A DNA stretch of 64,000 bases from Alphaproteobacteria bacterium MedPE-SWcel (GTDB taxonomy: Bacteria > Pseudomonadota > Alphaproteobacteria > Rhodobacterales > Rhodobacteraceae): positions 1 through 64,000 of the forward strand of contig MPDC01000008.1 in NCBI GenBank assembly GCA_001874255.1. The letters are read 5' to 3'. The translations under genes were made by a program, and so were the position numbers. Below are positions 9,063 through 18,784 of the stretch, piece by piece; position 1 is the stretch's first letter, and each line of letters starts with the position of its first letter. The notes below the pieces were generated by a model that ran no database searches, was not told the origin of the DNA, and was given only the letters and a program-made list of their open reading frames with translations.

Positions 9063-10538
9063 ATGCTGAGATTACCAAGACTATTCTTTCTTTTCGCCTT
9101 TTCTATCGCATTTTTGGCTTCGGCCACGGTGGCCAGTGCCGAACGACGCTTGGCCCTTGTGATCGGCAATTCTGATTACCAGCACGGCACACCGCTTCGG
9201 AACCCCACCAATGATGCGCGCGCCATTGCGGCCAAACTGGCCGGCCTCGGATTCGATCTTGTCGAAGGCTACGACCTCTCCCGCTCGGAAATGGACGGGG
9301 TCCTACGCCAGTTCGCCCGCGAAGCGCGTCAAAGCGACATAAACATCTTCTTTTACGCCGGGCACGGCATGTCGGTGGGCGGAACGAATTACCTTGTCCC
9401 CACCGATGCTGAATTCCTCGATGAAACGGCCCTTGATTTCGAAGCCATGCCGGTCGATTTCATTCTCCGCCAGATGTCATTGTCGAATGCGGTGAACCTC
9501 GTCTTCCTCGATGCCTGCCGAGACAATCCCCTCAGCCGGAGCCTGTCGCGCTCGATGGGGGCGACGCGGTCAGCCGCGATCACGCAAGGACTTTCCGAGA
9601 TAAAAATCGCGAATGCCGGGACCGGCGTGGCGATTGCCTTTGCAACCAGTCCCGGTGAAGTAGCGTTTGACGGCGACGGGGCGAATTCCCCTTTCACCGA
9701 AGCGCTTCTGCGCCATATCGGCACCGAGAATGCCGATATCACCCAAATCCTCTCGAGGGTGACAGGCGATGTCTATGAGGCCACCGATCAAGCCCAGAGG
9801 CCCTGGCTCAACACCTCGCTCACGGGGCCGGTGGTGCTCAACAAGGTCACGCCCGTGGCCCTGACGCCCTCGGCACCTCTTACAGACGCCGGTGGGACAG
9901 CTCCTCCCCCGCCATCAGCCAATGTCAACCTCGAAGAGCAGAAGCTTCTCTTCGATCTCGCCCGCGAAACCGGGGCCATCGAGGATTTCCAAGCCTATCT
10001 GGATACGTTCCCCAACGGTCTGTTCGCAAACAATGCCCGGCGGACGATCCAATCCTTGCGGACCGAGGAAGTCGCCTCGCTGATCCCGCAGGTAAAAATG
10101 CCCCAAACCGCGACAAGGTCGATCAACGAGGTGGGGCCTCTGGTTCTGTCTCCCTCGACACAGTTGACAGGCGTTGCCGCGACCAAGGAAAGCGAGGACG
10201 CGCTTGGGCTTGACCGCACCGCACGGGGCAATATCCAATCGCGCCTGAACGCCGCGGGTTTCAATGTTGGCGGTGTTGATGGGAAATGGGGGGCGAACAC
10301 CCGCCGGGGGGTCAAGGCATGGCAAAGTGCGAACGGGCTGATCGGCACGAGCTTTCTCAATTCTGGCCAACTCGATCTCTTGGTCTCCCAAACCGAGGGT
10401 CGGTATCAGCCTTACACCGCCCCCGTGGCACGTGCGCCGTCGTCTTCGAACGCGACCCGCCCCCGCAGGGCCTCTGGCCCATCTGCCGGTGATGTGGGTG
10501 CCTTCTTCGGCAGCGTGATCCGCGAATTGAACCGATAG
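9063..10538 (+). CDS. Exported caspase-family protein with C-terminal peptidoglycan-binding domain
   Basis: The ATG at 9063 has AAAGGAGG upstream; an earlier in-frame ATG at 9036 would push the signal peptide inward. Residues 1-26 are a signal peptide. The C14-like domain shows RLALVIGNSDY, then YAGHGM with His101, then FLDACRDNPLS with Cys152, a canonical dyad. After a Pro-rich linker, residues about 380-445 match a PG_binding_1 domain (helical, with VGGVDGKWGANTRRGVKAWQ). The protein would be a wall-anchored periplasmic caspase-like peptidase. It closes the plus-strand operon. The dyad is intact, unlike many pseudo-caspases. Confidence 0.9.
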   Translation: MLRLPRLFFLFAFSIAFLASATVASAERRLALVIGNSDYQHGTPLRNPTNDARAIAAKLAGLGFDLVEGYDLSRSEMDGVLRQFAREARQSDINIFFYAGHGMSVGGTNYLVPTDAEFLDETALDFEAMPVDFILRQMSLSNAVNLVFLDACRDNPLSRSLSRSMGATRSAAITQGLSEIKIANAGTGVAIAFATSPGEVAFDGDGANSPFTEALLRHIGTENADITQILSRVTGDVYEATDQAQRPWLNTSLTGPVVLNKVTPVALTPSAPLTDAGGTAPPPPSANVNLEEQKLLFDLARETGAIEDFQAYLDTFPNGLFANNARRTIQSLRTEEVASLIPQVKMPQTATRSINEVGPLVLSPSTQLTGVAATKESEDALGLDRTARGNIQSRLNAAGFNVGGVDGKWGANTRRGVKAWQSANGLIGTSFLNSGQLDLLVSQTEGRYQPYTAPVARAPSSSNATRPRRASGPSAGDVGAFFGSVIRELNR

Positions 10539-10780
10539 TCTTTTCTGCCATTGCACCCCAATCAATCAGCTTCTGCGGGGGAGTGGGCAAGGGGACAGGA
10601 TCTCAAGCTGCGATTTTGGTGACTTCGCGATAGACAAGCGCCATCCATGAGAGCGACCCGGGGGACGGCAACCCGTGAGCGCCTTGTGTGTGACCACGGC
10701 ATGATCGAAATATGAACGCGTGCCGCCCACACTATCACGCAAACATTTGATATTATATCTTAATTTCCACATTCCCGTGG

Positions 10781-11174
10781 GTGATCCGGGGCCGGATTCA
10801 CGCCTTCGCCGGAGTGATCGTCCTGAGTTCCAACCCGTCCTCCGGGATTGCCGCCATGGATGATGTTGTCGCCCCCACAGCGCTCGCGGCCGAGTATCAC
10901 CCGGCAGCAGGCGCCATTTTCAACCAGCACCGTTGGAACCTGCTCTGGCTCGGTATAGCGAAAATCGCCAGCGGGCTGCTGATCTGGCGCGGCAACATGA
11001 GGGCGATCCGAGTGACTGGCATGATCAGCGGATTGGCCGATCTGGGCTACCTGCTGTTCGTCGAATTCCCTGGCTACGTGACCTTCTTCCCCGGAACAGC
11101 GATGACCTTGCATCTCCGGCACAGCGATCCTGCTGAGTTTGTGGGTCTGGGTTACCGCCCGTAAGGCCCACTGA
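10781..11174 (+). pseudogene. Small multi-helix membrane protein, frameshifted
   Basis: From a GTG at 10781 the frame encodes an N-terminal basic stretch, a middle hydrophobic helix (NLLWLGIAKIASGLLIW) and a second helix (GLADLGYLLFVEFPGYVTF). The in-frame end after position ~11110 becomes hydrophilic. Removing one base (the C at 11111) restores a typical third helix, ISGTAILLSLWVWVTARKAH, ending at 11174. The simplest reading is a one-base insertion in a small inner-membrane protein gene. A base-calling error would give the same picture. Confidence 0.5.
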
Positions 11175-11346
11175 GGAGGCAAAACCAACGACTTCGGGGC
11201 CTGGCCCTCGAGCCTCCAGCAGCGCACCGAGGGCGCAAGCCGCGCATTGGTCCAGTTTTGGTGTCAAGGCCCGGCTGTTGTTGCCGACGCTCGCCAAGAC
11301 TGCCAGCGCGGATTGCACATCGCATCGGCACGACACATAGGCTCGC

Positions 11347-12744
11347 TCAGAGACCGCGAGAGCGTTGCGTCAAGTCAAACAGCCCGCTGCGGACACGGCC
11401 GACCATAGACAACATAGTCGCATTCACGGCTCCAGGCGCCGCTTCAAGGGCCGCAAGCGCAGGCAGGCCCGGCACAAACAGGTACGCTCCGCCATTGGGG
11501 ACGATCCACGCATTGTCGTCGCCTTCGATCCGGACCGAGGTGCCATTGCGCCCGACGTCGATCGCGCGGGGTCCCGGCGTGGTACCGACCAAAATATCAT
11601 GGCCCACTCCCGGGCTGCTGTCGCTGTTCATCCAGTTTGCGGTCACGAAATCCACCTGCAGTTCGGGATCGGACTGGAACGCCACAAACAGCAGCCCGCG
11701 GTCGCCCGGTCCGTTGTCGAACGGGATACCACGACGCAAGAACCTTTGATGATCCGGAACAGACTGGTCGGACGGCCCTCTGCGGGGGTTCGTCTTGCGG
11801 ATATGTGCGCCGGTCGGACAGCCGGTGGCTTGCGCTGGAACCGAGAAGTCGAAGTCGTCCAGCTCGTCCAAAGCGGCCATCAGATCGTCGCTGTTCGTGT
11901 CCACCAAAGTTCCGTCCGGCCAGCGTCCGACTATGATTGCCGCGACCTGTTCCGCCATCAGCCCCGGCCAGCCCGGCGCCAATCGCGCGGCCACATCCCG
12001 ACAGAACCCGTGAAATGCATCCGGCCGCTGGACCAGTCGGCGCACTTGCATCAAGCTGCCCGCGTCGGAAAACAGCCGCGCGCCGCTGAATAGATCCGGT
12101 GGCACGTCCCCCAGCGCGTTGGGATAGCCCAGAACGAACTGCCCCGGCGCCTGGGCGTTGTCGGGGTCATCACCATGCCCCAGCGCCGGGCGTGGCTGGG
12201 CGATCCCGTCCCGAAATCCGAAATGCTCCCTGTCGCCGGGAATGCGGGCGCAGTCCTCTTGCCACACTCTTGCAAACCCAGCCTCCGCCGCTCGTACCAG
12301 ATGGTTGGCGGCGGCCTCCTGCGTGCTGCCCCGGTCGTTGCCGGCAACGATATACAGCATGTCCAGCCGGTTCGCCTCGGATCCCTCGAACCGCCAATCG
12401 TCCGGCTGTGATGGATCCTGTAGAAAAAATCGACGCGCCGCGTATCCGTTCCGAAAGGACTTGCTGAAGAAGGTCACATCCGGGCGCAGGCGTTTCAGCA
12501 AAGCCTGCCCCAAGCCGACGCACAGCCAGCTTCGTCCGATGTTATTCGCGCTGTCCTTCATGAGTTCTCGGTCCCGCCTGACCTCGGCGTGCGATGTCAC
12601 CTGCCCCGCCAACGCGGCCATCAGCGCGCGGACCGGCGCAAGATCCGCGTCATTGTCGAGGCGCAGCCCGAGAAACACCTGATGGGCCGTGTTGAAACCC
12701 GCCAGCACGTTTCCCTGGACCGCTTCCAGATTGACCGGTGTCAT
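11347..12744 (-). CDS. DyP-type haem peroxidase
   Basis: The 465-residue protein carries the DyP signature GFRDG at residues 176-180, with the distal catalytic Asp179. The proximal haem ligand region is PTGAHIRKTNPR, with His314 as the predicted iron ligand. No Tat or Sec signal is visible, so it is probably cytoplasmic or encapsulated. DyP enzymes use hydrogen peroxide to oxidise dyes and aromatic compounds. The start overlaps the stop of the upstream unknown gene by four bases, so the two are co-translated. It ends the minus-strand operon headed by the vanadium haloperoxidase. Confidence 0.93.
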   Translation of the reverse strand: MTPVNLEAVQGNVLAGFNTAHQVFLGLRLDNDADLAPVRALMAALAGQVTSHAEVRRDRELMKDSANNIGRSWLCVGLGQALLKRLRPDVTFFSKSFRNGYAARRFFLQDPSQPDDWRFEGSEANRLDMLYIVAGNDRGSTQEAAANHLVRAAEAGFARVWQEDCARIPGDREHFGFRDGIAQPRPALGHGDDPDNAQAPGQFVLGYPNALGDVPPDLFSGARLFSDAGSLMQVRRLVQRPDAFHGFCRDVAARLAPGWPGLMAEQVAAIIVGRWPDGTLVDTNSDDLMAALDELDDFDFSVPAQATGCPTGAHIRKTNPRRGPSDQSVPDHQRFLRRGIPFDNGPGDRGLLFVAFQSDPELQVDFVTANWMNSDSSPGVGHDILVGTTPGPRAIDVGRNGTSVRIEGDDNAWIVPNGGAYLFVPGLPALAALEAAPGAVNATMLSMVGRVRSGLFDLTQRSRGL

Positions 12745-14141
12745 CGACTTGCATCCCGGCCGCCCGGCGCACGCCCCATGGCCGCCGCAGCCATCATGCC
12801 GTCGGACGGGGCCGGGCCGATCAGACCGGGGAACCGGTCACTCAGCCCATGTCCGCAACCATCGGACGTCGGCAGCAAAAAGGCGGATCCCTGCCCAACG
12901 CAACAGGTTCCCTGGCACCGGACCCTGGGCCCGATCCCGCCGTGCTCCCGCTTCCAGCGCGTCACGTACAGATGCACCTTCACCAGTTCGGCCAATTGAC
13001 CGGGAAAGCGCACATTACTGCCGCCGATGGTCAAATCACCCAAGGTCATCGGCCGCCCCTGATGCAATTCGTTGTCGGGAATGCGCAGCGTGACACGCAG
13101 AATGCGCGAATCGTCGGTATTCAGCCGACCCGCGCCGCGCTCTTCGTGCCACCACTCGCGTGGCACGGGGTTGGCACCGCCGGGTAGCCGCAGCTGCGAA
13201 AAGGCGACATCCGCGATATATAGCCCGACCGGGTCGGCCAGAGTATAGCGATACCCGCCCAACACCTGCGTGTAGGCGTCGCGCGCGATCCCGGGGTCGC
13301 TGTTGCGGTTCGGATCGCCGCCACGGCTGCAACAAATGATGCGCTCGGCATTGTTCGCGGCAACCAGATCGCCGTTGGAGGCCACGCGCGCCAGTGCCGA
13401 TACACCGGCAAGGTTCACCTCTGCCCCAAGCGAGTTGGCGCGGTGGCTCAGGTGGCAAATGCCGTCATCGATGTTGAAGCGGTTGCGCGGGTTGAAGCCG
13501 CCGGGGCGGGCAATTCTTCGTTCGCCGCGCGATGACCGAAAATACAACCCCTGCGGCGCGCGAAGGTCGTCAGCCGTAACCGCATCAGACTTCAGGAATT
13601 CCCGATACAAAGACACGACCGCGTCCTCGTCGGCGTCAAACAGCGCGCTGAAGTAGTCGTAGCCCTCGCTTACGAAGGTAATTTCGCGTTGATCTGGGGA
13701 CAGTTTCCATTCCAGGTATTCGTCCTGCCGGTGCCGCACCGGAAGCTCGTAGAGATGGCCCTGACGATCATAGATACGCGCGTTGCCAATGTCCTCATTG
13801 CCCAGATCCTCGACCGCGCGGTAGAAGCCCTGGGGATCGTCGATATTCTGCACTTGGGTGATATCGGGCCAATCGCGGCGTTCGACCGATTGCGGAAAGC
13901 CGAACCATTGCGCTGTCGCAAGCGTCTCCGCCCCGTCGGGCACCGTCTCTTCGGTCGGGTCCGCATAGCCCAACTCCGGGCGTAGCTCATCCAGTTCATG
14001 CTGGGTTTGAGGATCGCGCCCCAGAACCTCGGCTGCAAGCTGAAAGATAATCCCCTCGGCGGTCTGCGACATTTCCTCATGCCATTTTCCGGGATCAGTG
14101 AAATCGGAAACATGCCCCGGCGGGCTGAATGTCCAGGTCAT
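12741..14141 (-). CDS. Unknown protein coupled to DyP and haloperoxidase
   Basis: The 466-residue product has no signal peptide or membrane helix. It contains a central region with His/Arg/Asn-rich segments (GICHLSHRANSLGAEVNL) and a CCSRGGDPNRNSDP motif, and a C-terminal third with several Cys residues (CQGTCCVGQG) and a Gly/Pro/Ala-rich tail. The spaced His and Cys residues could bind a metal, but I cannot place it in a family. It overlaps the DyP gene (4 bases) and the small gene upstream (4 bases), so the three are one translational unit. Confidence 0.75.
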   Translation of the reverse strand: MTWTFSPPGHVSDFTDPGKWHEEMSQTAEGIIFQLAAEVLGRDPQTQHELDELRPELGYADPTEETVPDGAETLATAQWFGFPQSVERRDWPDITQVQNIDDPQGFYRAVEDLGNEDIGNARIYDRQGHLYELPVRHRQDEYLEWKLSPDQREITFVSEGYDYFSALFDADEDAVVSLYREFLKSDAVTADDLRAPQGLYFRSSRGERRIARPGGFNPRNRFNIDDGICHLSHRANSLGAEVNLAGVSALARVASNGDLVAANNAERIICCSRGGDPNRNSDPGIARDAYTQVLGGYRYTLADPVGLYIADVAFSQLRLPGGANPVPREWWHEERGAGRLNTDDSRILRVTLRIPDNELHQGRPMTLGDLTIGGSNVRFPGQLAELVKVHLYVTRWKREHGGIGPRVRCQGTCCVGQGSAFLLPTSDGCGHGLSDRFPGLIGPAPSDGMMAAAAMGRAPGGRDASR

Positions 14142-14581
14142 GCGCCTGCTCCTTCAATGCGGAGTGTTTCGATCCCGGTGAGGTCGCGGGCTGCCGATGT
14201 GCGCTTCAGCGCGCGCGATAATGCGGCTTCTGCATCGGTGCGTTTCACGGCCAGTTCGGTTTCGTCGCTCAGGATGCCCTGAGCCGCCTGCAGGTCGCCC
14301 TCGATCTCTTTGGCTACATGCCGCATGGTGTTTGCCTCGACGCTCAGCTGCGCGTTCTCGCGTTGCAGCGCATCAATGGCCTTGGCACCAGGCAGACCGA
14401 CAGATTTCCCAAGCAGCAGCCCGGCCGCCGCAAATCCGAGCGCCTCAAGGCTCGAAAACAGTGAAAACAAGCGGTTCCAGGTTTCAGGGTCGGCCGATGC
14501 CTGATGAACCAGATAATAGGCGAACCCCAGAAACGCCACAACGATCACCAAAGCGCCGATAGCGCTGTATTCTTTCAACAT
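14138..14581 (-). CDS. Small membrane-anchored coiled-coil protein
   Basis: The ATG at 14581 is preferred because it follows a purine-rich GAGGG stretch; the frame is open to 14686 but the extra N-terminus overlaps the upstream gene. Two hydrophobic segments (about residues 6-24 and 43-62) are followed by an Ala/Glu/Arg-rich probable coiled coil (about 65-140). This shape suits a membrane tether or chaperone. It lies between the haloperoxidase gene and the unknown-protein gene in one operon. Family not recognised. Confidence 0.65.
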   Translation of the reverse strand: MLKEYSAIGALVIVVAFLGFAYYLVHQASADPETWNRLFSLFSSLEALGFAAAGLLLGKSVGLPGAKAIDALQRENAQLSVEANTMRHVAKEIEGDLQAAQGILSDETELAVKRTDAEAALSRALKRTSAARDLTGIETLRIEGAGA

Positions 14582-14661
14582 TTCCACTTTTTTGCCCTCC
14601 GTCTGAATGTATGTTGAAAGGGCGCGCGGGCGGGAGAATGGACCGCGCGCCCCGAATGAGA

Positions 14662-16959
14662 TCAGCCCGCGTGGCGCGACCACCAAGCATCGAAGTCGGA
14701 CCGCGTACCGCCGTTGCCGCCGTCATCCCAGACCAGCACGACCGCGTCATCCTGGTCGCGTGTGCCTCCTGTTCCGACGATCATGATCCGATCACCGTCG
14801 AACGAGGTGAACCGCATCGATACCGGTTCGCGATAGGTCAGCATCTGCTCTTGCAGGATAGACACCGCCAGCCGTTCGCCCATGCGCAGCGATTCATAAT
14901 AGTCGGTGTAGAAATGCACCCCGGCAAAGTTGCGCCCGATCGAGATATTGGCCGCCAGCTTGTCCAGTTCCTGCTGGATGGTCAGGGTCTCGCTGATCGG
15001 TTTCAGGGTCGTGTAGTCGCTGTCCGGATCCGGCACGACGGCGGTGGCGAAGGGCACGGCCTTCCTGCCGTCTTCGTCGCGAGCCAGAAATTGTTCGTGC
15101 GTGAGCGTCAGCGGACGTTCCTCGCCGAACAGCCCGTCCGGATAGCTATTGCCATAGAGGTCCTTGTCGTCACCGATCCCCAGCACTTCATAGATGCTGA
15201 AACCGCGGGTCACGTCGGTTTCGTACATCTCGAAGAACGCCTTGAGCACGGTCACGCAGGCCCCGGCCACCGTCGCATGTCCCGCAGCATAGGCCGGATG
15301 CATGGGAGAGCCCTCCGGGAAGGCCATAGGCAACAACGCGTTCGACGCTTCGGTCAGCGGGCCGTGGTCCACGTCCCAGCCGTTCGCCGTCCAGACCTCA
15401 AGCGCACGGCTGTTGTGCGCCGCGACCTTGCTGAGGAGCTCGTTCGCGGCCTGCAAATCCCCGGCCATGCCAACCAGGTCGCTGCGCTGATTGCCCAATG
15501 CGTCCAGATTGGCCGCATCGCCCGTCCATGCCATCGAAATCGCCGCCGCCAGAGCTTCGGGGCGCGACCGCAGGTGGATGTTGTACTTTTGCCGCCGCGC
15601 GGCCTTGAGAGCCCGGGTCGCGACCTCGCATACCAGCGACAGCACATGCGGCCCGCCAAAGGTCGCAAAGGCATCGCGCTGCTCCCGCTCGGGGTTGCCG
15701 CCGCCCTCCGGGAAACCGGCGTCTGTCGCGGCCTGCGCGCCCAGCAACAGCAGGCAGGCGTTCAGGTATGCCTGATACAGGGCGTCGAAATGAACATAGG
15801 TTGCCAGATCGCGCGGCGTCGAAATGAACCGCGGCCCGCCTGCTTCGAAGACATCAAGAGTTTCCTTGCGGTTGGCACCGTTCTGCACGTCAAGCCAGGT
15901 TGTCCATTCGACCATATGATCGACCCCGGCGCGATGTGGCGGGTATTTCTGCGGTATCCCCTGAATGCCGTAGCGGATGATACCCTCGGTCACGGTGGTC
16001 TCAATCTTGCCCTCATCATCCGCGCTTTTCAGCGAAATTTCCAATGCGCCGAATTCCCGCGCGCGGTTCAGCCCGTCCCGCGACACCACAGGCCCCGGGA
16101 TGTCCGGTTCGGCAGCCAGATCGCCGCTCTTGACGGCCTCGTTGCCCAGATACAGGAACTGCGAAATATAGGGCCCCACCTGCGCGCCGACGGTCGAGCC
16201 GCGGAACAGGTTCGCGCCCGTCAGGGTCGTGCCGTCCTTGAACCGTGCCAACCGCCGCTTTTCGCCCGCTGCGTCAGCAGCCCCGGTCTTGAAAAACGTC
16301 AGCGTATTCAGTGCCTTCAGAGAATCCCGCATCGCAATGCGCAAATCGACCTGGCCCGCCGCGGGGTCGGGAAGTTGCGTATCCCCGGTAATTGCATCCC
16401 ACTGTTCAAACGGCAAATCCCGCACCAGTGCCGCGGCATAGACCTCGGCGATCTCGGCGGTCAGTTCGGCGTTGCCGATGGCCGGTGCCGGTGGCATTGT
16501 CAATTGGTCGGAATCCGCCCCTTGAAGATCAAAGGTATGGCCCGAGATCGGGCTTTCCCATCCGCGCACCGACATACCCGCTGGACGGCTGAAGCCGCAT
16601 TTGTACAGCGGCACATCGAACTTGGCCGGTTTGCCCATCTCGGGGCCGGAATAGACACCGGGGAAAGGCGATTCCTTGTACCCGTCGCCCAATCCGTCCT
16701 GATCAATGGCGCTCAGCAGTGCTTCGAGATCGTCTCGCAACACCCGTCCTTCGCGGTCGTGGTCCAGCCCCTTGGTAAAGGTGCCATGCGCGGCGATCCG
16801 TTTTCCCGCCTGACTCAAGGCATTGGCGGCCGATCCATTGTTTTTCTGATTGACCGCCTCAGCCCGGTTATTGGAAATGGTTTTCGCTTCTTCTCTGACC
16901 CTCCGGGCCACAGTCTTTCTGGTTTCTCCCGCCGGGACCGGGTTAAAATCTCTTGGCAT
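14662..16959 (-). CDS. Vanadium-dependent haloperoxidase
   Basis: Translation probably starts at 16959, which has GGAGG five bases upstream; an ATG four codons earlier overlaps that site. The vanadate-binding pattern is present in order: K and R in RQKYNIHLRSRPE (about residues 458 and 466), then HPAYAAGHATVAGAC with the axial-side His near 561, then SIGRNFAGVHFYTDY with Arg about 676 and the vanadate-ligating His about 682. The Lys-Arg spacing of eight fits algal/cyanobacterial bromoperoxidases rather than fungal chloroperoxidase. At 765 residues it is long for the family. No signal peptide is seen. It oxidises halides with peroxide; halide choice cannot be read from sequence. First gene of the DyP operon. 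Confidence 0.9.
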   Translation of the reverse strand: MPRDFNPVPAGETRKTVARRVREEAKTISNNRAEAVNQKNNGSAANALSQAGKRIAAHGTFTKGLDHDREGRVLRDDLEALLSAIDQDGLGDGYKESPFPGVYSGPEMGKPAKFDVPLYKCGFSRPAGMSVRGWESPISGHTFDLQGADSDQLTMPPAPAIGNAELTAEIAEVYAAALVRDLPFEQWDAITGDTQLPDPAAGQVDLRIAMRDSLKALNTLTFFKTGAADAAGEKRRLARFKDGTTLTGANLFRGSTVGAQVGPYISQFLYLGNEAVKSGDLAAEPDIPGPVVSRDGLNRAREFGALEISLKSADDEGKIETTVTEGIIRYGIQGIPQKYPPHRAGVDHMVEWTTWLDVQNGANRKETLDVFEAGGPRFISTPRDLATYVHFDALYQAYLNACLLLLGAQAATDAGFPEGGGNPEREQRDAFATFGGPHVLSLVCEVATRALKAARRQKYNIHLRSRPEALAAAISMAWTGDAANLDALGNQRSDLVGMAGDLQAANELLSKVAAHNSRALEVWTANGWDVDHGPLTEASNALLPMAFPEGSPMHPAYAAGHATVAGACVTVLKAFFEMYETDVTRGFSIYEVLGIGDDKDLYGNSYPDGLFGEERPLTLTHEQFLARDEDGRKAVPFATAVVPDPDSDYTTLKPISETLTIQQELDKLAANISIGRNFAGVHFYTDYYESLRMGERLAVSILQEQMLTYREPVSMRFTSFDGDRIMIVGTGGTRDQDDAVVLVWDDGGNGGTRSDFDAWWSRHAG

Positions 16960-17017
16960 TTTATCCTCCATTTCAAAAAAGGGCAGGCTGCCCCGAGATC
17001 ACGGGTACTGCGGCATA

Positions 17018-17027
17018 GTGATATCAC
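17018..17027. promoter_or_regulatory. GTGATATCAC palindrome in divergent promoter region
   Basis: A perfect 10-base palindrome lies in the 215-base gap between the haloperoxidase gene (minus) and the SARP-like regulator (plus), a natural place for an operator. A GGGCAGGCTGCCC hairpin-like sequence lies just to its left. Which protein binds is not known. Confidence 0.35.
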
Positions 17028-17174
17028 CGTGATTTTTGGTTTCCGGCAGCGATTCGGCAGGCTTTTCGGCCGACTATTCGACAGGGCAATGGAATTGCGG
17101 ACAAAAACGTTTTTTGAGAGTGGGGCCAAATTTCGCTATACTTTGACGCATTGGGCACAAAGATGGATTAGGAT

Positions 17175-18782
17175 ATGGAACCTCCCCCCACAGAGCGTCC
17201 GCTGACACTCCGCGTCTGGGGGAATTACCGGATCCTGACCGCGACGGGCCAAGACATCGCTCCAAAGGGGATGAAGGAACGCGGGCTGATTTCAATCCTT
17301 GCACTTTCCAGGGACCAGCGCCGCAGCCGGGATTACCTGCAGGACAAGCTTTGGTCGACCAAAGAGGCCACGCAGGCCCAAACCAGCCTGCGCCGCGCCC
17401 TCTCCAACATCCGCAAGACCGATCCCGCCCTTGAAGACGTAATATGCGCCGACCGCGCCGATGTCTGGCTGCGTCCGGCGCGCTGGTGCGTCGAAACCAC
17501 CCGCGATCCGCCTGACGTCGAATTGCTGGAAAACCTGCGCATCCGCGATCCCGAATTCGAAAGCTGGCGCCGCGACCAACAGGCCCGGCTTGTCGATAGC
17601 GCCCGCGCGCCGCCCCGGCAGGCCCCGTATATGGCCCCGTTCATGACCGCGTACATGACCCGGGCCGAACAAGCCGAACCCGAGCGCAGATTCGACATCG
17701 TGATGATCGGCGCTCCGGCCTCCGACAAGGAACGCTTCGCCCGCGAGTATCTCGCCTGTATCCTGCAACGCCGTCTACGGGAACTCGGCCCCACGACCAT
17801 TTGCGAAGAGCCGCGCCTGGACGCGACGAACGCCGAGCGGATCGAACTTCGCTCCCATATCGAGGGCCGTAATCTGGTCGTACTGCTGCGCCTCGTCGGC
17901 GGTCACCTCCGGGCCTGTCATTGGTCTGGCCACGCCACCCTGCCTTTTGCCCTGACGGCGATGCAGGCGTCAGATCAATTGAGCACGCTGGTCGCACAGG
18001 CTTTCGCCGCCTCCCTCGCGGTCCTGCGCAGCGCCTCCGGTGCACCGTCACCGCCCGGGCTTCGGCTTCAGACCGCATCGCAACTGCTTTTTTCCGGCGC
18101 ACGCGACAAGATCGACAGCGCCGAAACGATGCTATGCACCCTGCCAGACGTGGGCATTTCACGGGCGTGGCGCGCCTTCGGTCGATTGACCCGAGCCATC
18201 GAGTTCCAGCAATTCGACACGGATCTCGCCATCGAAGGATTGCAACTGGCCAACGATGCGCTGACGGACACGCCGAATGCGACGGTCTCAGCCCTTGCCG
18301 CCATTGTGGCGATGAAACTCGACGGCGACATCGACTTGGGTTTTCACCTCGCGCAATCCGCCATCGCGGTAGACGATCAAAACCCCTATGCTCTCAATGC
18401 TCTGTCGCAGGCGCATTTCTTCCGGGGCACCTTCACAGAAGGATTCGAGCAGGCGCGCCGCGCCAGACTGGCCGCGATCGGCCTGCCCAACAATTACTAC
18501 TGGGACATGCAGGCGTGCCTGTCAGCCTTGGGTGTCGGCAATATAGACGCGGCCATTGGCTATGCCCGCGACAGCTATCTGCGCTGGCCGCGCTGTCGGC
18601 CGCCGCTGCGCTATCTTGTGGCTCTGCACCAGCTTTCCGGCGACACCGAGACCGCCGCCACCTACGCCGAACAGCTGAGGCGGATGGAACCGGACTTCAC
18701 CCTTCGCAGCTTGTCGGATCCCGCCTACCCCGTCGAGACACTGAGGCGTCTGGGGCTGCTGGAGGCGGTGCAAACACCCTGA
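17175..18782 (+). CDS. SARP/BTAD-like transcriptional regulator with TPR-type C-terminus
   Basis: Residues about 10-110 form a winged-helix-like DNA-binding domain of the kind found with bacterial transcriptional activator (BTAD) proteins: LRVWGNYRIL, then MKERGLISILALS, then a conserved SRDYLQDKLWSTKEATQAQTSLRRALSNIR. A middle domain of unknown class follows, and the last ~230 residues show tetratricopeptide-like helix pairs with repeated Ala/Leu spacing (for example NPYALNALSQAHFFRG). It is divergent from the haloperoxidase operon and ends two bases before the convergent subtilase gene, so it is the likely controller of one or both. Confidence 0.8.
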   Translation: MEPPPTERPLTLRVWGNYRILTATGQDIAPKGMKERGLISILALSRDQRRSRDYLQDKLWSTKEATQAQTSLRRALSNIRKTDPALEDVICADRADVWLRPARWCVETTRDPPDVELLENLRIRDPEFESWRRDQQARLVDSARAPPRQAPYMAPFMTAYMTRAEQAEPERRFDIVMIGAPASDKERFAREYLACILQRRLRELGPTTICEEPRLDATNAERIELRSHIEGRNLVVLLRLVGGHLRACHWSGHATLPFALTAMQASDQLSTLVAQAFAASLAVLRSASGAPSPPGLRLQTASQLLFSGARDKIDSAETMLCTLPDVGISRAWRAFGRLTRAIEFQQFDTDLAIEGLQLANDALTDTPNATVSALAAIVAMKLDGDIDLGFHLAQSAIAVDDQNPYALNALSQAHFFRGTFTEGFEQARRARLAAIGLPNNYYWDMQACLSALGVGNIDAAIGYARDSYLRWPRCRPPLRYLVALHQLSGDTETAATYAEQLRRMEPDFTLRSLSDPAYPVETLRRLGLLEAVQTP

Positions 18783-18784
18783 CG

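Noticed and set aside
14611-17205. 864-codon plus-strand open frame
   Set aside because: It runs antisense to the haloperoxidase gene, which has clear vanadate motifs; its translation is Arg/His/Gly-rich with no domain, typical of a GC-rich shadow frame.
17175-18782. Antibiotic-cluster SARP regulator
   Set aside because: The N-terminal fold is SARP/BTAD-like, but the neighbours are peroxidases and proteases, and such regulators are common in this group outside antibiotic clusters.
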